DNA of 64,000 bases from CAVXHV01 sp963761445 (GTDB taxonomy: Bacteria; Planctomycetota; Planctomycetia; Isosphaerales; Isosphaeraceae): positions 62,001 to 126,000 of the forward strand of contig CAVXHV010000017.1 of assembly GCA_963761445.1 (NCBI GenBank), in the 5' to 3' direction. The notes beneath the pieces are model-generated. The model had not been told where the DNA came from. It searched no databases and saw only the letters and a list, made by a program, of their open reading frames with translations. Shown piece by piece: positions 36,075 through 45,800 of the stretch. The stretch's first letter is position 1, and each line of letters begins with the position of its first letter. The translations under genes were made by a program, and so were the position numbers.

Positions 36075-37298
36075 ATGAGGGAAGTCGCGGAGCAACTTTC
36101 GATTTTGAAGCGAGGCGTCGAGGCGATCGTGCCGGAGGCCGAGTTCATCAAGAAGCTGGAGCGCTCGGTCCGCGAGAATCGCCCGCTGCGGGTGAAGTAC
36201 GGAATTGACCCGACCGGCATCGACGTGCATCTGGGGCACACGGTACCGCTGCGCAAGCTGCGGCAATTCCAGGACCTGGGCCACACGGCGGTGATCATCA
36301 TCGGCAACTACACGGCACTGGTGGGCGACCCTTCGGGCCGTGATGAAACGCGCGCCAAGCTCTCCGAGAGCCAGGTCGCGGCCAACGCCCGCGATTATCT
36401 CAGGCAAGTCGGGCGGTTGATTGACCTGGACAGGGCCGAGGTCCATCACAACGGCGACTGGTTTTCGCGGTTCAGCTTTCTGGACGTGCTCGGGCTGACC
36501 CGGAAGATGACCATGGGCCAGATCACGGCGAGGGAAGACTTCGCCAAACGGATCGCCGCGGAGAAGCCGGTGTATCTTCATGAATGTCTTTACCCTTTGA
36601 TGCAAGGTTGGGATTCGGTGGAAATCCGGGCGGACGTCGAGCTCGGGGGGACCGAGCAGCTTTTCAGCTTGCTGGTCGCACGCGATTTGCAGCAGGGAGA
36701 GGGGCAGGAGCCGCAGGTGGCGCTGACGATGCCGATCCTGGTGGGGACCGACGGAGTGCGCCGGATGGGGAAAAGCTTGGGGAATTATATCGGGGTGGGC
36801 GAATCGGCCGAGAATCAGTTCGGCAAGATCATGAGCGTGCCGGACGAACCGCTCAGGCAGTATTTCACTCTCCTGACCGGAATTCGGCCCGAGGAGATCG
36901 ACCGGCTGCTCGCGGACGGGGTCAATCCGCGAGACGCCAAGGAAGTTCTGGGGAAAGCCATCGTGGCCCAGTACCACGGGGACGCCGCTGCAAACGACGC
37001 TGCCCTCCAGTTTCGCCGACGGGCTGCCGGTGAAGACCCGGACGAGATTCCCGAGGTCGCGATCGACGCGGGCAAACTCGACCAAGAGGGACGGCTCCCG
37101 GCATTCGTTCTGGTCAAGGAACTGGGGTTGGAGACGAGCACATCCAACGCTCGGCGCGTGATCGAGCAGGGGGGTGTGAGCATCAGTCTCGATTCGAGGC
37201 GCGAGCCGGTGACTGACCCGAAGGTGCTGGTTCACGTGCGTGACGGATTGATCGTGCGGGTCGGCAAGCGGAAGATCGCTTGCGTGCGTCTGGTATGA
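36075..37298 (+). CDS. tyrS: Tyrosyl-tRNA synthetase
   Basis: A 407-aa class Ic aminoacyl-tRNA synthetase. The HIGH-type motif is HLGHTVPLRKL near residues 52-62; the KMSKS-type motif is RRMGKSLGNYI near 231-241. GNYTALVGDPSGRDETR and GWDSVEIRADVELGGTEQLF are typical of bacterial TyrS of the longer subgroup (TyrZ-like). The C-terminal 65 residues (LPAFVLVKELGLETSTSNAR, VIEQGGVSI) form the S4 RNA-binding domain. It charges tRNA-Tyr in the cytoplasm. It is the first of three closely spaced same-strand genes with the oxidoreductase and acyltransferase. Confidence 0.97.
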   Translation: MREVAEQLSILKRGVEAIVPEAEFIKKLERSVRENRPLRVKYGIDPTGIDVHLGHTVPLRKLRQFQDLGHTAVIIIGNYTALVGDPSGRDETRAKLSESQVAANARDYLRQVGRLIDLDRAEVHHNGDWFSRFSFLDVLGLTRKMTMGQITAREDFAKRIAAEKPVYLHECLYPLMQGWDSVEIRADVELGGTEQLFSLLVARDLQQGEGQEPQVALTMPILVGTDGVRRMGKSLGNYIGVGESAENQFGKIMSVPDEPLRQYFTLLTGIRPEEIDRLLADGVNPRDAKEVLGKAIVAQYHGDAAANDAALQFRRRAAGEDPDEIPEVAIDAGKLDQEGRLPAFVLVKELGLETSTSNARRVIEQGGVSISLDSRREPVTDPKVLVHVRDGLIVRVGKRKIACVRLV

Positions 37299-37340
37299 TC
37301 GGTCGACGGTTTGCCAGTCCAAGAACGTGATGGAACAACG

Positions 37341-38402
37341 ATGAAACAGCATGGCTTCGGCATCGTTGGTTGCGGCATGATCGCGGAGTTCCACACCCGC
37401 GCGATCAACGAGATCGCCGGTGCGCGGGTGGTCGGGGCGACTAGCCGCAACCCGGCCAACGGCGCCAAGATTGCCAGGCTGGCCGACGGCGGTTGCGAGG
37501 TTTATGGCGATCTCGAGGCGCTTCTGGCAGCACCCGGTCTTGACGTGGTCTCTATCTGCACGCCTAGTGGCGCCCATATGGAGCCGGCGGTGCGTGCGGC
37601 GGCGGCGGGCAAGCACGTGGTCGTCGAGAAGCCGCTGGAGATCACGCTGGCGCGATGCGATGCGATCATCGACGCCTGTGAAGGAGCCGGCGTACGGCTC
37701 TGCACGATTTTTCCGTCGCGGTTCACGGCGGCCAATCAGCGTTTGAAAGAGGCGATCGCGCTGGGGCGGTTCGGCCGGGTTACGCTGGGTGACACGCATG
37801 TGAAGTGGTGGCGCAGCCAGGAGTATTACGACTCCGGCGGCTGGCGCGGCACATGGCAGCTCGACGGCGGAGGGGCGCTGATGAATCAGGCGATTCACAA
37901 CGTCGATCTGCTGTACTGGCTCATGGGCGACGTGGAGTCGGTCAGTGCGCAGACCGCAACGCTGGCCCACGTTCGGATCGAGGTGGAGGACACGGCGGTT
38001 GCGTCGGTGCGATTCAAGAGCGGCGCGCTGGGTGTGATCCAGGCCGCGACGAGCGCTTATCCGGGATTGCTCAAGCGCACCGAGATCCACGGCGACCGCG
38101 GGTCGGCCCGGGTCGAGCAGGACGACATCACACTTTGGGAGTTCCAGGAGAAAGTCCCCAGTGACAACGAGGTCTATGCGGCGATGGCCGCCCAATCCGG
38201 CTTCAAGGCTGGTGCCAGCGATCCGCGCGGGATCACCCACGTCGGCCATCGCGACCAGCTTATCGACTTTCTCGAGGCGATCGACTCCGGTCGCGACCCG
38301 GTCGTCGACGGCCGCGAAGGGCGAAAATCGGTCGAGATCATCCGGGCGATCTATCGCTCGGCGGGCTCGGGGCAAGCAGTCGGGCTGCCATTGGCGGAGT
38401 AG
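37341..38402 (+). CDS. Gfo/Idh/MocA-family oxidoreductase
   Basis: A 353-aa NAD(P)-dependent dehydrogenase from the ATG at 37341. The Rossmann fold starts with FGIVGCGMIAEFHTRAI; the family hallmark is GKHVVVEKPLEIT (EKP with catalytic Lys) near residue 100; the second domain has GTWQLDGGGALMNQAIHNVD, with the catalytic GGG..M.Q..H..D pattern, and HVGHRDQLIDFLEAIDSGRD. Members oxidise or reduce sugars, inositols or related cyclic substrates. It lies 42 bp after tyrS and 21 bp before the acyltransferase gene; the link between them is not obvious. Confidence 0.94.
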   Translation: MKQHGFGIVGCGMIAEFHTRAINEIAGARVVGATSRNPANGAKIARLADGGCEVYGDLEALLAAPGLDVVSICTPSGAHMEPAVRAAAAGKHVVVEKPLEITLARCDAIIDACEGAGVRLCTIFPSRFTAANQRLKEAIALGRFGRVTLGDTHVKWWRSQEYYDSGGWRGTWQLDGGGALMNQAIHNVDLLYWLMGDVESVSAQTATLAHVRIEVEDTAVASVRFKSGALGVIQAATSAYPGLLKRTEIHGDRGSARVEQDDITLWEFQEKVPSDNEVYAAMAAQSGFKAGASDPRGITHVGHRDQLIDFLEAIDSGRDPVVDGREGRKSVEIIRAIYRSAGSGQAVGLPLAE

Positions 38403-38423
38403 GCAACGGGGAGGCCCAGCGAA

Positions 38424-39389
38424 ATGCCGCGGCTGAAGGTTCGCCGCCCTTGGCTCGATTATCTTGTGTACGTCGTCGTTCGCGCCCTGGTCGCCGTTGC
38501 GCAGATGCTCTCGATCGAGCAATCGTATGAGCTGGCCAGATTCCTGGGCGCTTTGCTCTACCTCGCCGACAAGCGGCACAGGCAGGTGGGGATGGACAAC
38601 TTGAAACATGCCTACGGCGATGCGATGTCGGACCGGGAGCGCGACGAGGTCGTGCGCGGCGTTTATCGTCACTTCTGCATGATGCTCATGGAGATCGTTC
38701 ATCTTCCCAGGAAGCTGAACTGGTCCAACTGGCGTGATTTCTTCGAGCTCGAAGGGCATGGGCCGCTCCTGGACATGTTCATGAGTGGAAAACGACCGCT
38801 GATCTTCTTGACGGGACACTATGGGAACTGGGAGATGGCGGGATACGTTTTCGGCATGTTCGGGTTTCCCACCGTGGCGGTGGCACGCACGCTCGACAAT
38901 CCCTATCTCGAGCGATTCCTTCGTTCGTTTCGCGAGCGAACCGGCCAGGAGCTGATTCCCAAGACGGGTGGATTCGACAGGATGGTTGAAGTCTTGCAGA
39001 ACAATCGCGCGCTGTCGTTCCTGGCCGATCAGGACGCCGGAGCGCGGGGGCTCTTCGTCGACTTCTTCGGTCGACCTGCGTCCACCCACAAGGCGATTGC
39101 GCTCCTGGCGATCGAGCATCAGGCGCCGGTGATTGTGGGCGTCGCCCGTCGGATCGGCCCCGGGTTCCGGTACGAGTTCTTCTGCGAAGACGTGATTGAT
39201 CCTGCTGAACTGGAAGGGAGCGCCGATGACGTTCGACTTCTCACTCAGCGTTACACAAGCGCGCTCGAGCGGCTGATCCGCCAGGATCCGACGCAGTATC
39301 TGTGGCTGCACCGGCGCTGGAAGCACCAGCCGCAACCCTCGCGCAAAAAGGCGAAGGCGACCGAGGCGGGCGTGGAGACGAACGACTAG
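38424..39389 (+). CDS. LpxL/HtrB-like lipid A (lysophospholipid) acyltransferase
   Basis: A 321-aa protein. The N-terminus has a membrane-associated helix (YLVYVVVRALVAVAQML). The acyltransferase motif is FLTGHYGNWEMAGYVFG (H....E catalytic pair) near residue 130, followed by VARTLDNPYLERFLRSFRE, FLADQDAGARGLFVDFFGRP and C-terminal QYLWLHRRWK, which are the conserved blocks of the LpxL family. It transfers a secondary acyl chain to lipid A precursors at the inner membrane. Its stop overlaps the convergent MBL gene by 4 bp. Confidence 0.93.
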   Translation: MPRLKVRRPWLDYLVYVVVRALVAVAQMLSIEQSYELARFLGALLYLADKRHRQVGMDNLKHAYGDAMSDRERDEVVRGVYRHFCMMLMEIVHLPRKLNWSNWRDFFELEGHGPLLDMFMSGKRPLIFLTGHYGNWEMAGYVFGMFGFPTVAVARTLDNPYLERFLRSFRERTGQELIPKTGGFDRMVEVLQNNRALSFLADQDAGARGLFVDFFGRPASTHKAIALLAIEHQAPVIVGVARRIGPGFRYEFFCEDVIDPAELEGSADDVRLLTQRYTSALERLIRQDPTQYLWLHRRWKHQPQPSRKKAKATEAGVETND

Positions 39390-40474
39390 CGCGACTCAAA
39401 TGACCTCTCCGGCCCGCGCTCACCGAGCTGCACAGTGAACTTGGAGCCGTCGGCCGCCACTCGAACTCGGATGAACTCTCCCCCCGCCGGGTCTTTGTTG
39501 GCGATCAAGTCCGCCTCGGTGTTCTCCGCGGCACTTGTCGCCGCGTTCTTGTGAAGCTGGTAGGCGGCCTGGATCGACGGAATTGACCTGAGCAGTTTCA
39601 CCGTTCCCGGCGCGCCTCCCTTCTTGGGGCCGTTGTTCATGATGGCGACCGTGGGCGCCACCGTCCGCACCAGCGTGGGATGATTGGAAATGTCCATTCC
39701 GTGATGAGTTACCTGATAGAGATCGACCCGGCCAATCAGGTCGACCGGGCACACCAGTTTCTTCTCGACGTTCCACGTGAGGTCGCCGGCGTCGAAAAAC
39801 TCGAAGCGGCCCAGCGAGAACAGGATCGCCAGACTGCGGGCGTTATCCGACGTGTCGACGGGCGCATCCCGCGGCGCGGTCTCGCACAGGGGATTGGCAG
39901 CCTCGATCGGGGCGATCCCCCGGAACCGGCTGGCGACATCACGGTCGGCAACCTGGCCCCCCGATGCGAGCACAAGAGCTTTCAAGCCCTTGAACGGAAG
40001 CACATCGCCCGCCTTGAGGCTCCTGCGCTTGCCGGCGCTCGCCTTCCGATAGGCCTTGCCCAGGGGATCACCAGCGGCAGGACCGTCCGGAAACTCACCT
40101 CGGACATCCGGGTCGTCGGGCAAACCACGGTCCCAGAAGCGGTCAATCCGCACCAAGGCGTCCAGCCCCTGCACTCCGCCGTAGTGGTCCATGTGCCAGT
40201 GCGTCGTGACGAGGTGATCCAGGTGGTCACAACCCGCCAGGTCTTTGAGGGCATGAACAATTCGCTTGGGATCACGGTCTCCCAGGCCCGGCCAACCCGA
40301 GTCAACCAGGATCGACTCGCGCTGGGGGCTGATGATCAGCGTCGCCGCGCCCCCCTGGGCATCGATAAAGAAGATCTCCAGCGGACGGTCCTCTTGCGGG
40401 GCAGCGGCCGCCCGGCTGTTTACCAAAGCCGACGGGATGACGACAAAAAGCAACAGTCGTGCGAAGAACCTCAT
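39386..40474 (-). CDS. Secreted MBL-fold metallo-hydrolase (ComEC C-terminal-like)
   Basis: A 362-aa protein with a signal peptide (LLLFVVIPSALVNSRAAA). The metallo-beta-lactamase metal site is VTTHWHMDHYGGVQG near residue 92; other ligands lie in FEFFDAGDLTWN and YQVTHHGMDISNH. The LEIFFIDAQGGAATLIISP lead is typical of the ComEC/Rec2-type MBL proteins. It probably acts outside the cytoplasm as a Zn-dependent hydrolase (nuclease or phosphoesterase guess). Convergent with the LpxL-like gene. Confidence 0.9.
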   Translation of the reverse strand: MRFFARLLLFVVIPSALVNSRAAAAPQEDRPLEIFFIDAQGGAATLIISPQRESILVDSGWPGLGDRDPKRIVHALKDLAGCDHLDHLVTTHWHMDHYGGVQGLDALVRIDRFWDRGLPDDPDVRGEFPDGPAAGDPLGKAYRKASAGKRRSLKAGDVLPFKGLKALVLASGGQVADRDVASRFRGIAPIEAANPLCETAPRDAPVDTSDNARSLAILFSLGRFEFFDAGDLTWNVEKKLVCPVDLIGRVDLYQVTHHGMDISNHPTLVRTVAPTVAIMNNGPKKGGAPGTVKLLRSIPSIQAAYQLHKNAATSAAENTEADLIANKDPAGGEFIRVRVAADGSKFTVQLGERGPERSFESR

Positions 40475-40657
40475 ACTTTCTGACTCCTCGATGCGGTAAA
40501 AGGCGCCGTTTCTCGCGGCATGTTCTAGTTTCCTTCATGACTGACCAATTTTTTTCGGGAACATCTGAGAACTCAAAGTCCCTTGATTACGAAGACTTAG
40601 AGAATACAGTCGAGAAGTTTTCGAGAAGAGAGGGCTCTCCACAAACAGAAAATTTCG

Positions 40658-40663
40658 TATAAT
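40658..40663 (+). promoter_or_regulatory. Possible -10 box TATAAT
   Basis: A perfect TATAAT in an AT-rich stretch (about 40530-40680) in a high-GC region, some 230 bp upstream of the receiver-like gene. No good -35 box is seen 17 bp upstream. Confidence 0.3.
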
Positions 40664-40890
40664 GGTTTTTGTCTGTAGATGCGATCCGGCGGACAAATCA
40701 ATTGCAGGCTGCCGGAACCCTGTCGTGCGTCAGGCGATTTCTCGTTTTTCAGTCTGTACGCTAAGCCTTCTTCCGGGTCTACTTACGCGCTAGCACCAAC
40801 GGCGTTTGGTTCACGCCGTCGGGCAATCCTCTTCGCATCCCTGTTGGAATGCATGGATCAGCGCTCCTCGTGCACAGGGAGATTGAGTAC

Positions 40891-41358
40891 ATGTCAGCCA
40901 CACCAATTCTTGCTATCACGAATGATGAGGCGTTACTGGGTGCGCTGCGGTCGACGATTCGCGATGAGCTAGGCCAGAAAGGCCGGATCGTCGTGGCCGC
41001 GTCGGTCGGTGAGGCATGCCCCCTTCTGAAAACAGCTCGCCCACGCCTTATTGTGGTCCACTTGACCGGAGAAAGTGCACGGTACGAACAACTCGACCAG
41101 CTCCTCTGGGCAACCTCGGTCGTCTCGCGGCCAACCCCAATTGTGGTGGTCGCCGAGCGATACCGTATCGATCAGGCAACCATGATGTATCGCATGGGCG
41201 TATCCGAATACATCAGCCGGAAGCATCACCTTGACGGGCTTGCGGACGTGCTGGGCGCATATTTGCGCCCGGCGACGGTCCGAGCAGGTCGGGACGATGA
41301 GAGTGCCACAGACTGGACTCGCAACGGCATCTCGGCTCCGACTGCACAGGTTGTCTGA
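40891..41358 (+). CDS. Receiver-like domain protein lacking the phospho-acceptor Asp
   Basis: A 155-aa protein from the ATG at 40891. It has the alternating pattern of a response-regulator receiver: TPILAITNDEALLGALRSTI, ARPRLIVVHLTGES, PTPIVVVAERYRID and GVSEYISRKHHLDGLADVL. At the end of the third strand, where the phosphorylated Asp should be (LIVVD), it has His (LIVVHL), and the N-terminal acid pair is N-D. The domain is therefore probably a pseudo-receiver used for protein contacts. No output domain follows; the tail is polar. It is convergent with the amidohydrolase gene at 41364. Confidence 0.7.
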   Translation: MSATPILAITNDEALLGALRSTIRDELGQKGRIVVAASVGEACPLLKTARPRLIVVHLTGESARYEQLDQLLWATSVVSRPTPIVVVAERYRIDQATMMYRMGVSEYISRKHHLDGLADVLGAYLRPATVRAGRDDESATDWTRNGISAPTAQVV

Positions 41359-41363
41359 AAGTT

Positions 41364-42812
41364 TCAGTCGTCCTGGGCTGCGGTTCTACTTGCTGGTACG
41401 GTGACGCCCGCGCCGGAAAGCTTCGTGGGTGCGTCGTCGATTCCGAGTCGCGCGCGGCCGGCCCGGACCTCGTCGAGCCGGTGGCGATATTTTGCATAGA
41501 GCTGCGTGTGACGGCTCTCGGGCCGTACCGGCTCGCCGTCGATGAAGAGGGCGAGCACGGGCGTCGTCGGCTCGAGCAAGTGCCCGGCCGTCACGACGAC
41601 ATTGGCTCGTTTACCAGTCTCCAGCGACCCGATCTGGTCTGCGACGCCGAGAATCCGGGCCGGCGTGATCGTGACGGCTTTGAGGGCAACATCCTCCGGC
41701 AACCCGAATGCAATCGCCGTCGCCGCCTCGAACGGAAGATTCCGCGCGGCGGTCTCACCGCCACCAGAGCTTCCGGATCGGGAGGAAATGGCGAGTGTCA
41801 CGCCGGCAGCATGCAACTTCGCGGGGTTCGTGTAGGCGGAGTCGTATGGATCGTAGGCATGCCGCGGCAGGTTGAGAGTGCCGGCGACCAGTACCGGCAC
41901 GTCCGCCTTCTTGATGGCATCGGCTACTTTCCATGCTTCGGAGCCGCCCGCGATCACGGCCTTGAGCTTCAACTCGCGAGCGAGGTCAAGCGCATCGAGA
42001 ATTTCGACAGGCTGATCGGCGTGCATGAGCACCGGCTTCTCACCTCGCGCATAGGGAACCAGCGCCTCCAGGCGGAGGTCCGGCGCCGGCGGGGCCTGGC
42101 CCCGCTCGCGGGCCTTTCTTACAACCGTGTCATACGCCAGCGCACGACGGAAAATCTCCTTGATTTTCTCGAGACGCTCCTTGCGAGCTTCCGCGGCCGC
42201 ATCGGCGCCACCACCACCTTGCCCACCGGGGCCGGGGCGCTCGACGTTGGGGCCAGGCCCCGGACGCCGATCTTCGGGTGAGCGAGACGTGTACGCCGGA
42301 ATATGAAGGTTGAGCGCGACCGAATCGGCAATCACCATCTCGCGGGGCACCCAGCCGTTCAAGTCGATCAGACAGCCTTGTCCGGAAATGACGCCGCCCG
42401 TGGGCTTGATGAACGAAGTGAGAATGCCGTTGGCCCTTGTCACCGGTATGTGCTCGCTGTCGGGGTGCAGGGCCGTGCTCGAGCGCAGCTCGGGCTGATA
42501 CTGGGCGGAATCGCTGTAGTCCTGCGTTTCTGTCAGGCTGCCGATCTCGAACAAGCCGATCGTCGAGCTCGAGTCAACCATGCCGGGCCAAACGTCCAGA
42601 CCGCTCAACTCGACGGTCTGGGCTTCGGGTGGAACAGGGGTACCCGGCGGGCCGATCGCCGCGATCTTCCCACCGGCGATGACCAGTGTGCCTCCCTTGA
42701 TCTCGGGCCCGGCGATGGGGTGCAAATTCGCTCCGACCAGCGCGAAGAGGCTCTTGGGCTGAGCCGCAATCTCGACCGTCCGGTTGCGAAGCGATTCCGG
42801 CGCCGCCGGCAT
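41364..42812 (-). CDS. Amidohydrolase-like protein (possible third module of the upstream gene)
   Basis: A 482-aa protein related to amidohydrolases: LFALVGANLHPIAGPEIKGG, LVIAGGKIAAIGPPG, LDVWPGMVDSSSTIGLFEIG, PVLMHADQPVEILDALDLA and C-terminal EDVALKAVTITPARILGVAD and GSLETGKRANVVV. The usual HxH metal motif after PG.(I/V)D is replaced by SSSTIG, so it is probably not a metal-dependent hydrolase. It has no signal peptide, although its upstream neighbour has one, and its start lies inside that gene in another frame (208-bp overlap). Together these suggest a frameshift has separated it from a longer ancestral gene. Start at 42812 is therefore uncertain. Confidence 0.78.
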   Translation of the reverse strand: MPAAPESLRNRTVEIAAQPKSLFALVGANLHPIAGPEIKGGTLVIAGGKIAAIGPPGTPVPPEAQTVELSGLDVWPGMVDSSSTIGLFEIGSLTETQDYSDSAQYQPELRSSTALHPDSEHIPVTRANGILTSFIKPTGGVISGQGCLIDLNGWVPREMVIADSVALNLHIPAYTSRSPEDRRPGPGPNVERPGPGGQGGGGADAAAEARKERLEKIKEIFRRALAYDTVVRKARERGQAPPAPDLRLEALVPYARGEKPVLMHADQPVEILDALDLARELKLKAVIAGGSEAWKVADAIKKADVPVLVAGTLNLPRHAYDPYDSAYTNPAKLHAAGVTLAISSRSGSSGGGETAARNLPFEAATAIAFGLPEDVALKAVTITPARILGVADQIGSLETGKRANVVVTAGHLLEPTTPVLALFIDGEPVRPESRHTQLYAKYRHRLDEVRAGRARLGIDDAPTKLSGAGVTVPASRTAAQDD

Positions 42813-45800
42813 AGCTGCGTGGTTGCCCGACCGCGCCCCAGCCCGCCCCCCGGCTCGTACCGCTGGAAGAAAACCTCGCCGTCAATCAATGCCATCTCGG
42901 CGCGGGAGAACGCGTCGAACGGATGACCGTTGTACAGCACGATATCCGCGTCCTTGCCGACTTCGATCGAGCCCAGCCTCCCGTCCAGCCCGAGCTGCCG
43001 CGCCGCGTTGATCGTGATCATCGCCAGCGCCTGAGCTTCCGACACCCCGCCGTACTTCACCATCTTGGCCGCTTCCAGATTCAGGTGGCGCATCAGCTCG
43101 GCGTCGTCGCTCTTGATGCAGACACTTGCGCCGGCCTCCGTGAGCAGGGCAGCGTTGAACGGGATGGCGTCGTACGCCTCGATCTTGTACGCCCACCAGT
43201 CCGAAAAGGTCGACGAGCTGGCACCGTGTGCGGCGATCTCGGCGGCGACCTTGTATCCCTCCAGCACGTGCTGAAGCGACTGCACGCGCACGCCGTGCCG
43301 CGCGGCCGTGCGCAACAACATCAAAATCTCGTCGCTGCGATAACAATGGCTGTGCACCTTCATCGAGCCGTCCAGGATGGCCGCCAGAGCCTCCAGCCGC
43401 AGATCGACCCGCGGCGGCGGGCCCAGCTCCTCGGCTTTCTTCGTCTTCTGAGCCTTGCGGTATTCATCCCACTGCGCGCGGTAGGCACGGCCTTCCTCAA
43501 AGGCCCGATCGATGACCGATTCGACGCCCATCCGCGTGTTGGGAAATCGCCCTCGCGACCGCGTCACGTTTTCCCCCAGCGCGAACTTCACGCCTTGCGG
43601 GCCGTCACGGATGATCAGGTCGCGCCCGGCCTTGCCGTACTTCAGCTTGATCACCGCATCCTGACCACCAATCGTATTCGCGGAACCGTGCAACAACCGT
43701 GCGGTCGTCGTTCCGCCCGCCAAGGCCCGGTAAATCGCGATGTCGTCGCCGGTCACTACGTCCTTGACGCGAACCTCCGGCACGATCGAAAGGCTTCCCT
43801 CGTTCACGCCCCCTTGCACGGCGATGTGCGAGTGCGTGTCGATGATACCGGGCATGGCAACCATCCCGGCGGCGTTGATCACTTTCACCCCTTCAGGAGC
43901 CGAAACGCCCGCACCGACAGCCTTGATCTTGCCGCCCCTGACCAGAATCGACCCGTTGGCGATCGTGCCATGTGTGACCGTGAGAATCGTTGCATCCTTG
44001 ATCAACACGTCTCCACCCGTGTGAAGCGCCGGCTTCCGGTCCTCGTCGAGCTCGACGACCACATCCGGAATCGCAACAGCGTCCGCCTTGCCCGGCGCTG
44101 CCTTTTGAGTCGCCCCTTTCGACGACTCAGCCGCCTTGTCGCTCTTGGTGCTGGCTCGATCGGCGGCGGCCGTCTGGACGGCCTTCGGCGAAGCCTGACC
44201 CGCCGCTTTGTCGTCTCGCGGCGATACGGGCTTCTTGTCGTCGGCCGTGCCGCTCTGCTGATCTGCGGATTTCTTCGGGATGCGATCACGATCCTGGCCT
44301 CTCGTCTGATCCGTGCCGGCCAATGTCGATCGATCGGGGCCTTTGACGGCGTCCGGGCCTTTCTTCACTTCCGCAGTGCTCTTCTTTGCGCTCTCGGGGG
44401 CAGCCGGCCCCGTTTCGGTCGCCTCCCCGCGGGCTCGCCGGCCTGCGCCGAATCCACCGCGGCCGGCAGGGCCTGAGCGGTCGGCGAATTCACCGTCGGG
44501 CCCCCCAAAGTCTCCACCGGCGAAGCGGCCCTGGCCCTTCGTGCGCGTGCGTTCCTCGGGTTTGATCTCGAATTTCAATCCATCCACCAGCACGTAGCGA
44601 ACCCTGGATCTCTCCTCGGAAAACGGACCGGTCATGGCGATCAAGTGTCCGAGCTTGCCCTTTTCGAGCGTGCCCAACCGTCGGCCGACGCTGCCGATTT
44701 CCGCCGCGTTCTTGGTGAGGCCGCCCAGGGCAAGGTCGGCCGAGAGTCCAGCCGCGATGAGCTGCCGCACTGCCCCCGGGAACGAATCGATCCGATCGAT
44801 TCCTTCGGCCGAGAACGCGAAGGGAACGCCGGCCTTGGCCAGCTCGGCCGCGGTGCCGACCTGTTTTTTCCATTCGGCCTTGCGATGGGCCAGGAGCCGC
44901 AACGGCTCATTCCGCTCGGCCCGCGGCTTCTTCTGATACTCTTCGTCCGTCGGAACCCTGGGCTCGACCGGAAAATTCAGCCGCAGGACAACCGGGACCT
45001 TCGACGCCTTGAGCCGGTCCACGACCTTGCCCGCTTCCCGACCCCCGACGATGACCGCGGTGGTACCGAACTCCTCGGCAAGATCGAGCGCTCGGTTTAT
45101 TTCGTCGCGAGTGTTCGCTTCCCACCAAACCGGCAGCTTCTTGGCCCTGGCGGCTTGAAGCGCTTCGAGCGCCGGATCGACTGGAGGATGAGCCCCGCCA
45201 TGCGCTTTGTAATACGCATCAAGCTTCTCCAGGTGCTCGCTATCGAGCATTGCCTGGCGGAAATGGGCGATCGAGCCCATCAGCACGCGCGGATACGGGT
45301 TCTCGCCTCCCCCGCCGGCCCCGAGTCCCCCGCGGCGCCGGAATTGACCTGGCCCTGGAGTCTGCCCCGGCGTCTCCCCGGGCGTGACACCCGGCGGCAG
45401 CCCCGGGGTAGGCGTGGTCACAGGCCCGGGAGTCCCGGGCGTGGCGGACGAACCCCCCTCGGTGGGCGGCGCCATGTTCACGTGCAACGCCACCGGGGAT
45501 GAGACAATGACCTCGCGCCGCGGCAGGCCGCTCAAGCTCACGAGCGCACTCTGACCGGTCGCGATCGCGCCAGATGGGGCGGAGAGCATGTCGGTGAAGC
45601 CCAGCCGCCGCATTGGCTCAGCCAGCGTACTGGGAAGTTCGAGCGCTCCCGTGACCTGGAATTCGGGCGTCAAGCCACGCCGATTATCCGGTGGAGTCGA
45701 CGAGAGAGGCGCCTCGGCCAGGTCAACCGGCCGGCCCTTGCCAGTCGCAGACCGTTCGACTCCGGCCCGCTGCCCGGCCGTCGAGTAAAGGTCAATGAAG

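Noticed and set aside
36036..39335. A 1099-codon minus-strand open frame
   Set aside because: It lies antisense to tyrS, the oxidoreductase and the acyltransferase, all clearly real, and spans their intergenic gaps; it has no known motif. High-GC codon use creates such shadows.
42923..44476. A 517-codon plus-strand frame
   Set aside because: Antisense to the two-module amidohydrolase; no domain, Arg-rich composition.
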